Part shown: piece by piece, positions 1 to 9,274 of the stretch
Position numbering within the stretch: the first letter of the stretch is position 1
Layout of the letters: the number at the start of each line of letters is the position of its first letter
Assembly (NCBI GenBank): GCA_963741755.1
Contig: CAVUJG010000021.1
Coordinates: 115,667-179,666, forward strand
Length of the DNA: 64,000 nt
DNA from: Sva-07 sp963741755
Lineage (GTDB): Bacteria > Actinomycetota > Acidimicrobiia > Acidimicrobiales > Ilumatobacteraceae
Reading direction: 5' to 3'
Position numbers and translations under genes: made by a program
Notes under the pieces: generated by a model
The model's input: only the letters and a program-made list of their open reading frames with translations
Databases searched by the model: none
What the model was told of the DNA's origin: nothing

Positions 1-1
1 C

Positions 2-133
2 AATGCCCTCGTCATAGCCGCTGCCATCGGCGTGATCTTCTTCGACTCGGCTGTCCCGGACCTCATCGCCGGTGCGTTCATCTTTCTTGTCGTCGCCAAC
101 GGAGCTCGGCGCATCCTCGGCCTCACCCGATGA
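2..133 (+). CDS. C-terminal end of a membrane protein, probably a cation diffusion facilitator
   Basis: Only the last 43 codons are in the window and the start lies upstream. The visible part is one hydrophobic segment, a short acidic turn (DSAVPDLIAG), a second hydrophobic segment, and a short basic tail (RRILGLTR) before TGA. A transmembrane pair with an aspartate in the turn and a tail like RGAIRILR is typical of the last membrane helices of CDF/CzcD-type metal transporters. The match is short, so the family is inferred and any multi-pass transporter with this ending is possible. The next gene lies on the other strand, so this gene ends convergently. Confidence 0.45.
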   Translation, partial: NALVIAAAIGVIFFDSAVPDLIAGAFIFLVVANGARRILGLTR

Positions 134-229
134 CGTTCATCCCACGCACTGGTTCCTGAGCGGCACGTCGTCACACTTCGGAGCGTGCGGCGTCCCGCCC
201 CGATCGGCGAGGTTGCCGTACCACGACAC

Positions 230-703
230 TCAGTCGGCAGCGGCGGCGTCGCGTTGACAGCTACCGCCGCCTGGCGTCGAGCCGGGTTCGCGCGCTTCGG
301 CAACCGCGGCCCACAGATCGGTCGCGGTCATCGGGCCCAGGAATGTGGCGACCGCGACGCCGTGGGAGTCGGCGATCACCACGGTTGGCACCGCATCGAT
401 CGAGTACTTCTCGTGCAGCGCACGTTCTGTCGAGTACTCGACGTCCATGACCGCGACGTCGGCGCACTCGAGCACCTCAGCCTTGGCGACAACCTGTGCA
501 CACACGTCGCATGTCGCCGACGAGAACACCGCCACCAGCCATGGAGCATCCGGGCGGGCGAAGTCGTTGCGATCGAGTTGCTCCGGCGCCGTGAATCGGC
601 GTTGGGTTGGGGCATCCGGCACACGGCGCCCACGGACCACCGCGGCGACGACGCCCACGACGATCACGATCACCGCGACGACGATCAAACGTTCCATCGC
701 CAC
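230..703 (-). CDS. Membrane-anchored thioredoxin-like protein
   Basis: This 157-residue protein starts with a hydrophobic anchor (about residues 4-25) followed by a basic stretch. A thioredoxin-like domain follows, with the core strand WLVAVFSS, a CDVC redox motif at residues 65-68 and a cis-proline motif AVPTVV near residue 106. The arrangement suggests a membrane-tethered thiol-disulfide protein, with the domain outside if the N-terminus works as a signal anchor. CDVC differs from the CGPC of cytoplasmic thioredoxins, so redox potential and partners cannot be predicted. It lies on the same strand as the DUF5719-like gene, 34 bp downstream of that stop, and may be co-transcribed with it. Confidence 0.75.
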   Translation of the reverse strand: MAMERLIVVAVIVIVVGVVAAVVRGRRVPDAPTQRRFTAPEQLDRNDFARPDAPWLVAVFSSATCDVCAQVVAKAEVLECADVAVMDVEYSTERALHEKYSIDAVPTVVIADSHGVAVATFLGPMTATDLWAAVAEAREPGSTPGGGSCQRDAAAAD

Positions 704-737
704 CGAGGCTACGTCACGTCCGACCGAGGCGAGGTCG

Positions 738-2201
738 TCAGTTGGCGGAGGCCGGAAGTGCCCAGGACCCTGACGTACCCGTCAGACCATTGCCCCGCGG
801 CAGGGACCGCTCGACGAACACGCGATTGGTCGACTGCACGATCAACTCGGCGTTCAACACGTCGGGATCGACCAGGTCGATCGTGATCACCTGCCCTGCT
901 CCGATCGGCACGTCGGTCAAACTCGGCACCGCTGACGGCCCACCCGGCCCCACCGCTTCGATCGTGATCGTGCCGTCGACGTTGTCGACGTTGTAGACCA
1001 CCAGCGCCGCAGCGGCCGGATCGGAGGGGCCGATGCCGAGATGCCACCGCGAAGCGACATAACCGTCACTGATGCGAGGCGGTGCGCCCACGACCACGGA
1101 CGTCGCCACCGAATCACCGGCCGGCCGGGTGAGAATCCGCTCGACGACGATCGACTGCTCGGCCAGCGTCGAGAAGACGGACGCGTGCCGGCCCGCGGGC
1201 AATCCCCCGGTGGTCTCGGCGTCGGCTGCCGGGTCGTAGACGACGACCTGGTGCGCCGCCACGTCGATCGGCTCGGTGTCTGCGTAGCCCGCATCGAGCG
1301 GGATCCCGAGGAACACGACGTCGACCTGCACATCGTCGTCGGTCGGGTTGTAGATCGCGAACGTCTCGGTGATGCCGTCGCCGGCCTCGCCGTCGGCGAA
1401 CCACCACTGGTCGCGCAGTGCAGGCGCGGCGAGCGTCATGCCGTAGCCGAGTCGTCCACCGCCGAGGTAGTGCTGAGCCCGACCGACAACGAGGCGACCT
1501 CGTTCGGCGGCGATCTTGACGGCGATCACGGGCTCGTCGCGAGCACCGAGATCCGCGATCGGAATGGTCTCGACGGACTGGGGCAGAATCGTGAATCCTT
1601 GGAACGCCGCCGGCGTCGACTCTCCGGCCTCGGTGGCGAAGACCAGGTCGACCACCGCTGCGTCGTCGTAGGGGTTGGTGAGCACGAGTGTCTCGACGCT
1701 GCCGTCGACCGTGAAGCCGTCGGCGAAGTACCACTCGTCGGAAGTGTTGTCGGCGCATGGTGCAACCGAATCCCCGGCGGGATGCTGTGCGCGCTGCTCG
1801 ACGAACCCGCGTCCGCCGTCGATCTCGACCACGACGCTGGCAAATGGCGCGGTCACGAATGCGTCGACATCGATCGTCGTGCGAGACCACGGTTCGACCG
1901 TGAGCGACTCGCTCGCGCCAACGCCGTCCGGCGTGAGAATCGTGAATCGCCCGATGAGTTGTTCGTCGTCGCGGTTGGCCACGACGACCTCGCCACCGAC
2001 GCCGTCTTCCCCGGTTGCGGGAACTCCAGGACAGAACCAGCTGCCGGTGAGCGCTGCGTTGTCGCTGACGGCCGGCATCCACGCCCCGGCGGGCGCCGCA
2101 AAGAACGGTTCGACGGTCGTCGGTTCTTCCCGGCCGATCGCGATCAGGCCAGCGAAGCCGACCAGCAACACCACCAGCGCCGGTATCGCTCGGCGGTTCA
2201 C
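738..2201 (-). CDS. DUF5719-like secreted or anchored beta-repeat protein
   Basis: The 487-residue product has one N-terminal hydrophobic segment (about residues 7-23), then a long extracytoplasmic region without further membrane segments. The region holds repeated modules of the form WYFADG...TLVLTNP...VDLVF (near residues 150-190) and WWFADG...TFAIYNP...VDVVF (near residues 265-300). This pattern is typical of actinobacterial DUF5719 proteins, which are generally found beside a large GT2-type glycosyltransferase, as here. The GTG start overlaps the stop of the upstream membrane-protein frame by 4 bp (GTGA), so translation is probably coupled. Biochemical function is unknown; a role in surface glycan assembly is inferred from context. 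Confidence 0.7.
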   Translation of the reverse strand: MNRRAIPALVVLLVGFAGLIAIGREEPTTVEPFFAAPAGAWMPAVSDNAALTGSWFCPGVPATGEDGVGGEVVVANRDDEQLIGRFTILTPDGVGASESLTVEPWSRTTIDVDAFVTAPFASVVVEIDGGRGFVEQRAQHPAGDSVAPCADNTSDEWYFADGFTVDGSVETLVLTNPYDDAAVVDLVFATEAGESTPAAFQGFTILPQSVETIPIADLGARDEPVIAVKIAAERGRLVVGRAQHYLGGGRLGYGMTLAAPALRDQWWFADGEAGDGITETFAIYNPTDDDVQVDVVFLGIPLDAGYADTEPIDVAAHQVVVYDPAADAETTGGLPAGRHASVFSTLAEQSIVVERILTRPAGDSVATSVVVGAPPRISDGYVASRWHLGIGPSDPAAAALVVYNVDNVDGTITIEAVGPGGPSAVPSLTDVPIGAGQVITIDLVDPDVLNAELIVQSTNRVFVERSLPRGNGLTGTSGSWALPASAN

Positions 2202-4583
2202 GTCGTCACCTCATCATCGGAGATCGGCGAGTCAGGTTCGTCGTCGAAATCCGCGACCAGTCCAGGATCGAGGAGCGAGGGAAGGGCGTCGTCGGTCAGA
2301 TCGATCAACGTCTCGTCGGCGAGCAGCACCGAGTCTCGTCGGCCGACCGACACGCGCACACGTGCAGCGATCACGATCGCCGCGAGCCACAGAACGGTCT
2401 GGCCGAGCACTGCCAACCAGCGCAACGCCGAGGTGTCGTAGCGGAGCGAGCCCACCCCCGGCGACGCCGTGTCGTAGGCGGTGGTCTCGCCGAATGCCCG
2501 GCGCGGCTCGACGGACGTCCCGTCGACCGAGAGCGTCCAACCGTCATCGAACGGGAATGCCCAGATGGACGACACCCGCCGACACGTCGGCGGTCGAGGT
2601 GCCGAGCTGGTCAGCGCCGATGAAGAGGGGAATCGAGGCTGACAGATCGGTCCGAACCAGCACTTCTGCACCGGCCGCATCGCTCGCCGCAGCGACGGTC
2701 GGGTCGAGCTGCGCCCGCATCGGGATCCACGCTCGGTTCTCGAACGCCTCGAGCGTCGGCAGCCCAGGGCGGAGTGCCACGAGGTCGAGCTGATCCTCGA
2801 GCGCAGCGATGAGCCCGGTCGGCAGCGGCATCGGGTCGTTGACGGTCGACGCCACACCGTCGAACTCCGGGACGACGACGAACCGGATCGCCAGCGGTGC
2901 CAGCAGTCGGCCGGCGCGCAGCGTGGACGTCGAGGCCATCTCGTCGAGTGCGGTGGTCACGAGCGCAGCGGCAGCGTTGGTGGGCGGCATCCACCGATCG
3001 CGAACGTCGAGTGGACCGTCGTCCATGATCGCCCACGACACGCCGTCGCGGTACTCGGTCGACGGCACCGGCAACAGCCGTGCATCTCCGATCAACAAGA
3101 CGTTGTAGTCGCCGTCGGGCGTGGCCGGCGGAAGCGACGCGTCCAGCAGACGAGCCAGCGGCGTGTTGGGGACGTCGAACGAGCCGCTCGCGAGCGCGGC
3201 GATCCCCGGGGCGAGCCCGATCACCACGGCCACCGACGCCAAGATGCCGAGCGGCTGACGCCAACCGAAGTTCTCACCCCGAACGTCGAGGTCGAATGCG
3301 GCCAGGGCCGCTGCCGCCGAGATCGAGAGACCAACGGCAACCGGTACGAGCAGCACACCGGCTTCGGGCATGGCGAGCGCTATCGACCCCCGGTCAGCAA
3401 GCACGGCGAGGCCGCCGAACACGAGGACCATCAGTCCCGACCGGATCGCCCAGGTGAGCCGCCACGCCCGGGCGAGCAGCACGGCTGCGATGACCGGCAG
3501 GTACAGCGCCAGGGCCAATGCGGCGAAGTCCGTGCGCCCGATCTCGAACGAGGCCAATGGAATCAGGCCGATCCCGGCTTCACCGATCGGCGGCGCACCG
3601 ACCACGCCTTCCCACGTCCACGAGGTGATCCACGGGAGGTTCAACACGGCGGCGCCGACGACGGCACCGAGGCCTGCGACCAACGACCACCCGGCGGTCG
3701 CCAGCGACCCTCGGGCCAGCACGGTACCGAGAGCGAACACCACGGTGAGCGCCACTGCGAGCGGGAGCATCACCGGGGCGAAGGCCACAGCGAGCGCCAG
3801 CGCCAGCGCCGCTGCGAGGATCCGCCGGAGCCGTTCGCCCGGGGCGAGTTCGATGATCCCGTCGGCCGTGTCGAGATCCGCGCTGGCCGGGTCGGCGGTC
3901 TCGATCCCGGCTGCTCGGCGAATCAGGTGCAGCAACCATGGTGTCGCCGCGTACACGACGATCACGGTCAGTTGGCCGCTCGACATCGCACCGCTGACAA
4001 TCGGGATCAGCGAGTACACGAGCAGTGCCGCGATTCGCGCTCGCGTCGACGGGAAGACCGCCGCCAGCCTCCACACCCCAGCAGCGCCCACGAGCAGCAG
4101 GCCGAGGGTGAACAAGGTCTGCAACAGGCCCATGTGGAACAGCGTGAACACGCTGAGCCCGGACAGCGTCGCCCATCCGGTGGGATTCGGCGACGTGGCG
4201 CCGGCACCGTTCTGACTCCAGCCGGACAGGAACGTGTCGAGCAGTTGCCGCGGGCTCTCCGGGAACGCCAGGAACTCGCCGACGGGAGGAAGTCCGCCGT
4301 CGAAGAACGATCGGCCACCGACGATCAGGCCGGCGATGACGGCGATCCAGGCGACGACCGGCGCGGTCGTGCTCTGCCGCCAGCGGCGCACCTGGACACC
4401 CGAGCCCACATAGGTCGCCGTCTCACGGCTGCGCAGGTACGAGTTCAGGCGGGCGCTGCCACGTTCCTGCAGGCTGTAGACCTCGCGTTCGGGCACTCGT
4501 CGGATGGGCTTCACCTCACGACGTCGAGCGAGGAGCGCCGGCGTGCGTGGGATCAGCCCGATCAGCGCCCGGAACGAGTTCAC
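2198..4583 (-). pseudogene. Large multi-pass membrane protein, partner of the GT2 glycosyltransferase (frame broken once)
   Basis: The main frame (679 codons, GTG at 4583, stop at 2544) encodes a basic N-terminal region and then many hydrophobic segments (about residues 75-460), followed by an extracytoplasmic part. It ends abruptly in VHLGIPVR. The next frame carries on with FPFDDGWTLSVDG, a further membrane segment (LAVLGQTVLWLAAIVIAAR) and an acidic tail, stopping at 2198 where it overlaps the DUF5719-like start. Reading CCC at 2560-2562 as CC joins both parts into about 794 residues. The joined protein looks complete, so I treat it as one gene with an indel. It probably works with the GT2 domain encoded upstream, which may originally be part of the same polypeptide. 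Confidence 0.7.
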
Positions 4584-5451
4584 ACGCCTGGCCGAAGCGG
4601 GCGGTGAACAGCCCGACGACCAACTCGGTGAGCGTCAGCAGCACCATCTCGATCGACCGCACCGGCAATCGCGATGCGCCCGTCAGCGTGGCGACCGAGC
4701 GCATCCGGTGACGAGCGCGCAACAACCCGTGACGAAGATCGGGTCGGCGCTGTCGCAAACGACCGATGTGGCGCACACGTGCCGAGGGGACCACGACCAC
4801 GCGAGCCCCGCTGTGGTGGATGCGCCAACAGAGCTCGGTGTCCTCGCCGTAGAAGTCGATCGCCGGGTCGAAGCCGCCGAGTTCGCGGAACAGGTCTGCG
4901 CGCACCAGCAGATACGCCGACGGCAGGACGAACACGTCGCGGACGCCGTCGTGTTGCTCCTGGTCGACCTCGCCCGCTTCGATGACCGGATCGATCTCGC
5001 CGAACCGGTCCATTCCCAGACCGACCGCCTGCAGCACGCTCGGATCGTCCCACTCGACGAGCTTCGGCCCGACAGCGCCGGCGTTCGACCGGTACAACTC
5101 CTCGACCATCAGCCGCAGCGCGTCGGGCTCCGGGGCGACGTCGTCGTGGCAGAACAGGAAGAACCCGTTGTCACCCTCGACGAGGCGCAGCACCTCGTTC
5201 GCTGCCGAGCCGAACCCGACGTTGATCCCGATCGAGCGGACGAATGCTCCGGGCAGACGTTGCTGGATCCGTTCGTCGATCGTCTCGGCGCCGTCGACGG
5301 CGTCGCTCTCGGCGACGACGAGGAAGAGGATGCGCAGATTCGGGTAGTCCTGGCGGGCGAGCGCGTCGAGGGTGTCGTCGAACCATTCACCAGGCTCGTG
5401 CACGACGACGACCGCGACGACCGGCGGTGCTGAGAGGGTCTCCGGTTCCAC
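4516..5451 (-). CDS. GT2-family glycosyltransferase
   Basis: The product has a GT-A fold typical of family 2: an N-terminal VAVVVVHEPGEW strand, a metal-binding aspartate motif HDD at residues 102-104, and the acceptor-side motif GEDTELCWR (about residues 202-210) with its catalytic-type ED pair. A hydrophobic segment (MVLLTLTELVVGLF, about residues 268-282) follows. The last 22 residues look unlike a conserved domain, while the adjacent frame starting at 4583 continues naturally (FGQA then NSFRALIGL). Homologues with GT2 and membrane parts in one chain are known in actinobacteria. A single extra base near 4584 could therefore have split one protein into two. Sugar and acceptor are unknown; a cell-surface glycan role is likely. 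Confidence 0.8.
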   Translation of the reverse strand: MEPETLSAPPVVAVVVVHEPGEWFDDTLDALARQDYPNLRILFLVVAESDAVDGAETIDERIQQRLPGAFVRSIGINVGFGSAANEVLRLVEGDNGFFLFCHDDVAPEPDALRLMVEELYRSNAGAVGPKLVEWDDPSVLQAVGLGMDRFGEIDPVIEAGEVDQEQHDGVRDVFVLPSAYLLVRADLFRELGGFDPAIDFYGEDTELCWRIHHSGARVVVVPSARVRHIGRLRQRRPDLRHGLLRARHRMRSVATLTGASRLPVRSIEMVLLTLTELVVGLFTARFGQACELVPGADRADPTHAGAPRSTS

Positions 5452-5492
5452 GATGGGGCGAGGCTAGCGAGGCCGCTCGCTATCCTGCCGTC

Positions 5493-5736
5493 ATGGCCAC
5501 GACGCGTCCCGCTGATCGCCGCTCGATGACGCGTTTCGACCCGACCAACATCGATCTCACCGATTTCGACGTTGCGCGAGCTGTCCGTGGCACCGTCGAT
5601 GTCGGCGGCACGCTTGCCGGGCGAGCAGCGGAGCTCGCAAAGGACGCCACGTACGTGACCGTCGGCCTCGGATCTGCTCAGCTTCCAACGAGCGCAAGTG
5701 CGCCGGCGCGAACTCGAACGCAGCCTGCGACGTTGA
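5493..5736 (+). pseudogene. Small conserved-looking protein with a one-base frame break
   Basis: An ATG at 5493 opens a frame containing FDPTNIDLTDFDVARAV and AKDATYVTVGLG, then falls into a Ser/Ala/Thr-rich tail. Skipping one A at 5672 gives instead GLLSFQRAQVRRRELERS followed by LRR and TGA at 5734-5736, an 80-residue protein ending in a basic amphipathic helix. That continuation keeps the expected codon bias, so I prefer it. The protein has no membrane segment and no catalytic motif that I recognise. It sits between the GT2 gene (divergent) and the flippase (same strand, 41 bp downstream). Function unknown. Confidence 0.55.
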
Positions 5737-5777
5737 CCGCCTGACGAGAGTCGGGGCCTCGCTAGGATTGCGTCCTC

Positions 5778-7103
5778 GTGTCGTCAGCAGAACTCCCCGC
5801 GCGAGAGCGCACACCGCTGCCCGAGGGAACCATTCCCGTCGGCATCGCGCTGCTGATCGCCGGCGTCGCAACCTACGCCTTCTTCAAGGTCGGCACCGTC
5901 GCCGTCGGAGGCGCCGACGAGTTCGCACCGATCGCGTCCATGTGGTTCGCCGTGTTCGCGTTGGCGCCCGGTTTCTTCCTGCCGCTCGAACAGGAGCTCG
6001 GACGGGCACTCTCGCATCGCCGCGCAATCGGCGACGGTGGCCAACCGGTGGTGCAGAAGGTGGTGCGCCTCGGCGCCATCCTCGTCGCACTCGTGACGGT
6101 GGTCATCATCCTGCTCAGCCCGTTCATCACGTCGTCGTACTTCGATGGCGACTGGTTCATGGTCATTGCGCTCATCACAGCGTTTGCGGCGTATGCACCT
6201 GCCCACATGACTCGGGGCATCGCCGCCGGCTCCGGCCGATTCCACGACTACGCCGTGGTGCTCGGAGCCGATGGTGTGGTGCGCATCATCCTGTGCATCG
6301 CACTGGCCGTCGTCGGCGTCACTGCTGCTGGCGCCTATGGCATGGCCGTTGCGATCGCTCCGCTGTTCGCCGTTGCCTACGTCGCACGGCGAGGTGCCTT
6401 GCACACGGATCCGGGACCGCCCGCCGAGTGGAACGAGGTCACACCCAACCTGGGCTGGCTGCTCGTTGGCTCGGTGTGCGCCGCCACCCTGCTGAACGCC
6501 GGTCCGATCACCGCAAGCCTGCTGGCCTCCGACGATGAGGAGGCACTGATCACGGCGTTCTCGTACGGTGTTCTGCTGTCGAGGATCCCGCTGTTCATGT
6601 TCCAGGCCGTCCAGGCAGCGCTGCTGCCGCGACTGAGCCGCCAGGCCGCACAAGGGGCCTACGCCGAGTTCCGTGCCGGCTTGAAGCGGCTGATGCTCCT
6701 CGTCCTCGCCGTTGGCGTCGTGGGCACGCTCGGGGCATTTCTCCTCGGGTCGTGGGCGCTGAAACTCGTGTACGACGCCGACCTCAGCGGCCGCACGCTG
6801 GCCATGCTGACACTGAGTAGTGCCGTGTACATGTTGGCGCTCGCAACAGCGCAAGCTGTGATCGCGCTGCAGGGCCACTCTCTCGTTGCCATCGGATGGG
6901 TGCTCGGCCTGGCATCGTTCGTGCTCACCACCTGGTTGTGGAGCGGCGAAGTGTTCCGACGAATCGAGGTCGGCCTGGTCGTGTCGTCGCTCGTTGCGCT
7001 GGCAGCGTTCGGCCTGGGTTTGCACCACCGGCTGAGGGTCGGCGCGATGCCGACGCAGTCGTCGATGATGGACGCCATCACCGACATGCCCTTCGAGTCG
7101 TAA
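5778..7103 (+). CDS. Polysaccharide flippase-like membrane protein (MOP superfamily)
   Basis: The 441-residue protein is almost entirely hydrophobic with about 12-14 predicted membrane segments, starting near residue 20. It includes features seen in Wzx/MurJ-like exporters: a long N-terminal helix pair, an LEQELGRALSHRR loop near residue 75, and the central LLSRIPLFMFQAVQAALLP region. Such proteins flip lipid-linked oligosaccharides across the membrane. The surrounding glycosyltransferases, gmd, rmlD and an LCP protein fit this role. It starts at GTG 5778 and ends 25 bp before the convergent gmd. The exact substrate cannot be seen. Confidence 0.75.
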   Translation: MSSAELPARERTPLPEGTIPVGIALLIAGVATYAFFKVGTVAVGGADEFAPIASMWFAVFALAPGFFLPLEQELGRALSHRRAIGDGGQPVVQKVVRLGAILVALVTVVIILLSPFITSSYFDGDWFMVIALITAFAAYAPAHMTRGIAAGSGRFHDYAVVLGADGVVRIILCIALAVVGVTAAGAYGMAVAIAPLFAVAYVARRGALHTDPGPPAEWNEVTPNLGWLLVGSVCAATLLNAGPITASLLASDDEEALITAFSYGVLLSRIPLFMFQAVQAALLPRLSRQAAQGAYAEFRAGLKRLMLLVLAVGVVGTLGAFLLGSWALKLVYDADLSGRTLAMLTLSSAVYMLALATAQAVIALQGHSLVAIGWVLGLASFVLTTWLWSGEVFRRIEVGLVVSSLVALAAFGLGLHHRLRVGAMPTQSSMMDAITDMPFES

Positions 7104-7128
7104 GAGTTTCCCTCGCCGGCGTTGCCGG

Positions 7129-8129
7129 TCAGCTGGGCAGTTCGATGCCGGCTTTGGTGGCTTCGCGTTGCAGGTCGTGGGCGACCATCATCTTCACCAG
7201 CGCCGGGAAGTCGACTTCGGGTTCCCAACCCAGCTGCGTGCGCGCCTTCGACGCATCGCCGATCAACAGGTCGACCTCGGCGGGACGCAGGAACTTGGGG
7301 TCCTGGCGCACGTAGTCGGCCCAGTTCTCGATACCGACCTCGCCGAACGCCCGACGCACCAGGTCCTCGATCGAATGCGTCTGACCCGTCGCCAACACAT
7401 AATCATCGGGTTGATCCTGCTGCAGCATCAACCACATGCCCTTGACGTAATCGCCGGCGTAACCCCAGTCACGCTTCGAATCGAGGTTGCCGAGCACGAC
7501 CTCGTCCTGCAAACCCAACTTGATCCGAGCCACCGCGTTCGTCACCTTGCGCGTCACGAACTCCAACCCCCGCCTGCGGGCCTTCATGATTGAACAGAAT
7601 CCCCGAGCTGGCGTGCAGCCCGTAGGACTCGCGATAGTTCACCACGATGTCATGGCCGAACACCTTCGCACACCCATACGGCTGAACGAGGATGGAACGG
7701 TGTCAACTCGGTCTGCGGGGTCTCACGAACCTGCCCGAACATCTCCGACGATGACGCCTGATAGAAGCGGATCGGATTGTTCTGCGACCCGCCCACCATC
7801 CGGACCGCTTCCAACATGCGCAACACACCCAACCCGGTGATGTTCGCCGTCAACTCGGCCTGCGAAAAGCTCAACGCCACAAAGCTGATCGCACCCAGGT
7901 TGTACACCTCGTCGGGCTGACACGCCTCCATCGCCGACACGATCGACGGCAAATCAGCCAGATCCCCCGACACGAACTCGACGAACGGCAACTCGTGCTG
8001 CAACGCCTCGACACGCGGATTGTTCTGGCCTTTCACCATCCCGAACACGTGATAACCCTGACCATGCAGGAACTCGGCCAAATGCTGACCATCCTGGCCA
8101 GTGATCCCGGTGACAAACGCTGTAGGCAT
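7129..8129 (-). pseudogene. gmd: GDP-mannose 4,6-dehydratase, frame broken twice
   Basis: Gmd converts GDP-mannose to GDP-4-keto-6-deoxymannose, precursor of deoxyhexoses such as fucose and rhamnose. The N-terminal frame (ATG at 8129) shows the NAD(P)-binding TGITGQDG motif and ASSSEMFG. The middle frame holds FGHDIVVNYRESYG, and the C-terminal frame has RRGLEFVTRKVTNAVARI and NLDSKRDWGYAGDYV. Removing one base at 7682 restores HPRSPYGCAKVFGHD with the YxxxK active site. Removing one base near 7576 restores FNHEGPRRGLEFVT. The corrected protein is about 332 residues, normal for the family. Conservation is high on both sides of both breaks, so this is either an assembly error or very recent decay. 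No GDP-fucose synthase is visible in the window. Confidence 0.9.
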
Positions 8130-8185
8130 GAGGCGGGGGAGTCTACGGCTCACTTCGCAGACGCGCGGATACGATCGGCGGCCGC

Positions 8186-9274
8186 ATGCTACGTGTGGCG
8201 ATCGATGTCGGGCCGACCCACGGCAGGCGAACGGGTATCGGTAATGCCGTTGCCTGGACGGTCGATGCGTTGGCCGAACGCGATGAGCTCGAGCTTCGAC
8301 GGTATGTCACGAGCGCCAGGGCGCGGCTGCGTGGCTCCGAGCGGCGGATCCCGATGCCGGCAGCGGTGGCGCTGCGACTCTGGGCTCACCGATCGGCACC
8401 AATGGACCGATGGCTGGGTCGCCCCGACGTGGTGCACGGCACGAACTACGTGGTGCCGCCGGCCACCTGCGCTCGGGTGGTATCGGTGTACGACTGCTGG
8501 TTCCTCGAGCATCCCGAGGATGCGGAACCCGACGTGGCGCTCGCCGCGGCCGTGCTGCGCCGCGCCGTCGCCGATGGAGCACACGTCGTGACGAGCTCGG
8601 ACGCGACCACTCGCCGTGTGCGCGAACTGCTCGGTACCGAACGCGTCCGCACGATCCTGCTCGGTGCGCCACCGCCCGTCGTCCTCGACCCCGTGGACGA
8701 CGCTCCCGCCGGGTTGCCGCAACTGTCCGAGTTCATCCTTGCGCTCGGCACGATCGAGCGACGCAAGAATCTGCCGACGCTGGTCGACGCATTCGGCCGG
8801 CTCGCTCGCGAACAGCCGAACGTGCGGCTCGTCATCGCCGGGGCGGCGGGCAACGATGTCGCCGCCGTCGACCGGGCCATCGCCCGCCTCGCACCGGAGA
8901 TCGCCGAGCGCGTCGTGCGAACGGGCATCGTCGATCACGCAACGAAGCGCTGGCTGCTCACGCACGCACGTGCACTCGTGTACCCGTCGCTCGACGAAGG
9001 GTTCGGGTTCCCGATCCTCGAAGCGCAGCAGGCCGGTACGCCGGTGGTCGCAAGCACCGCCGGTTCGATCCCCCAGATCGCCGGCGCCGCAGCGCTGTTG
9101 AGTCCGGCACGCGACGTCGAGGCACTCGCTGCGAATCTCTACTGGATCGTGAGCAACGACGAGATGCACGCGAAGCTCATCCGGCGCGGCCACGCCAATG
9201 TGGCGCGGTTCTCGTGGGCCTCGACCGCAGCCCACTATCACGCGATGTACCAGGAACTGGCCAACCATGAGTGA
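8186..9274 (+). CDS. GT4-family glycosyltransferase
   Basis: The 362-residue protein has the two Rossmann-like domains of a GT-B enzyme. The N-terminal domain includes DVVHGTNYVVPP and VVSVYDCWFLEHP. The C-terminal domain has GTIERRKNLPTLVDAF (about residue 190) and the nucleotide-sugar binding EX7E segment DEGFGFPILEAQ (about residues 272-283). It is a cytoplasmic enzyme that likely adds a sugar to a surface glycan precursor. It is divergent from gmd, and its last codons overlap the start of fbiA (ATG at 9267, stop ending 9274), so the two are translationally linked although they serve different pathways. Donor and acceptor are not predictable. Confidence 0.85.
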   Translation: MLRVAIDVGPTHGRRTGIGNAVAWTVDALAERDELELRRYVTSARARLRGSERRIPMPAAVALRLWAHRSAPMDRWLGRPDVVHGTNYVVPPATCARVVSVYDCWFLEHPEDAEPDVALAAAVLRRAVADGAHVVTSSDATTRRVRELLGTERVRTILLGAPPPVVLDPVDDAPAGLPQLSEFILALGTIERRKNLPTLVDAFGRLAREQPNVRLVIAGAAGNDVAAVDRAIARLAPEIAERVVRTGIVDHATKRWLLTHARALVYPSLDEGFGFPILEAQQAGTPVVASTAGSIPQIAGAAALLSPARDVEALAANLYWIVSNDEMHAKLIRRGHANVARFSWASTAAHYHAMYQELANHE

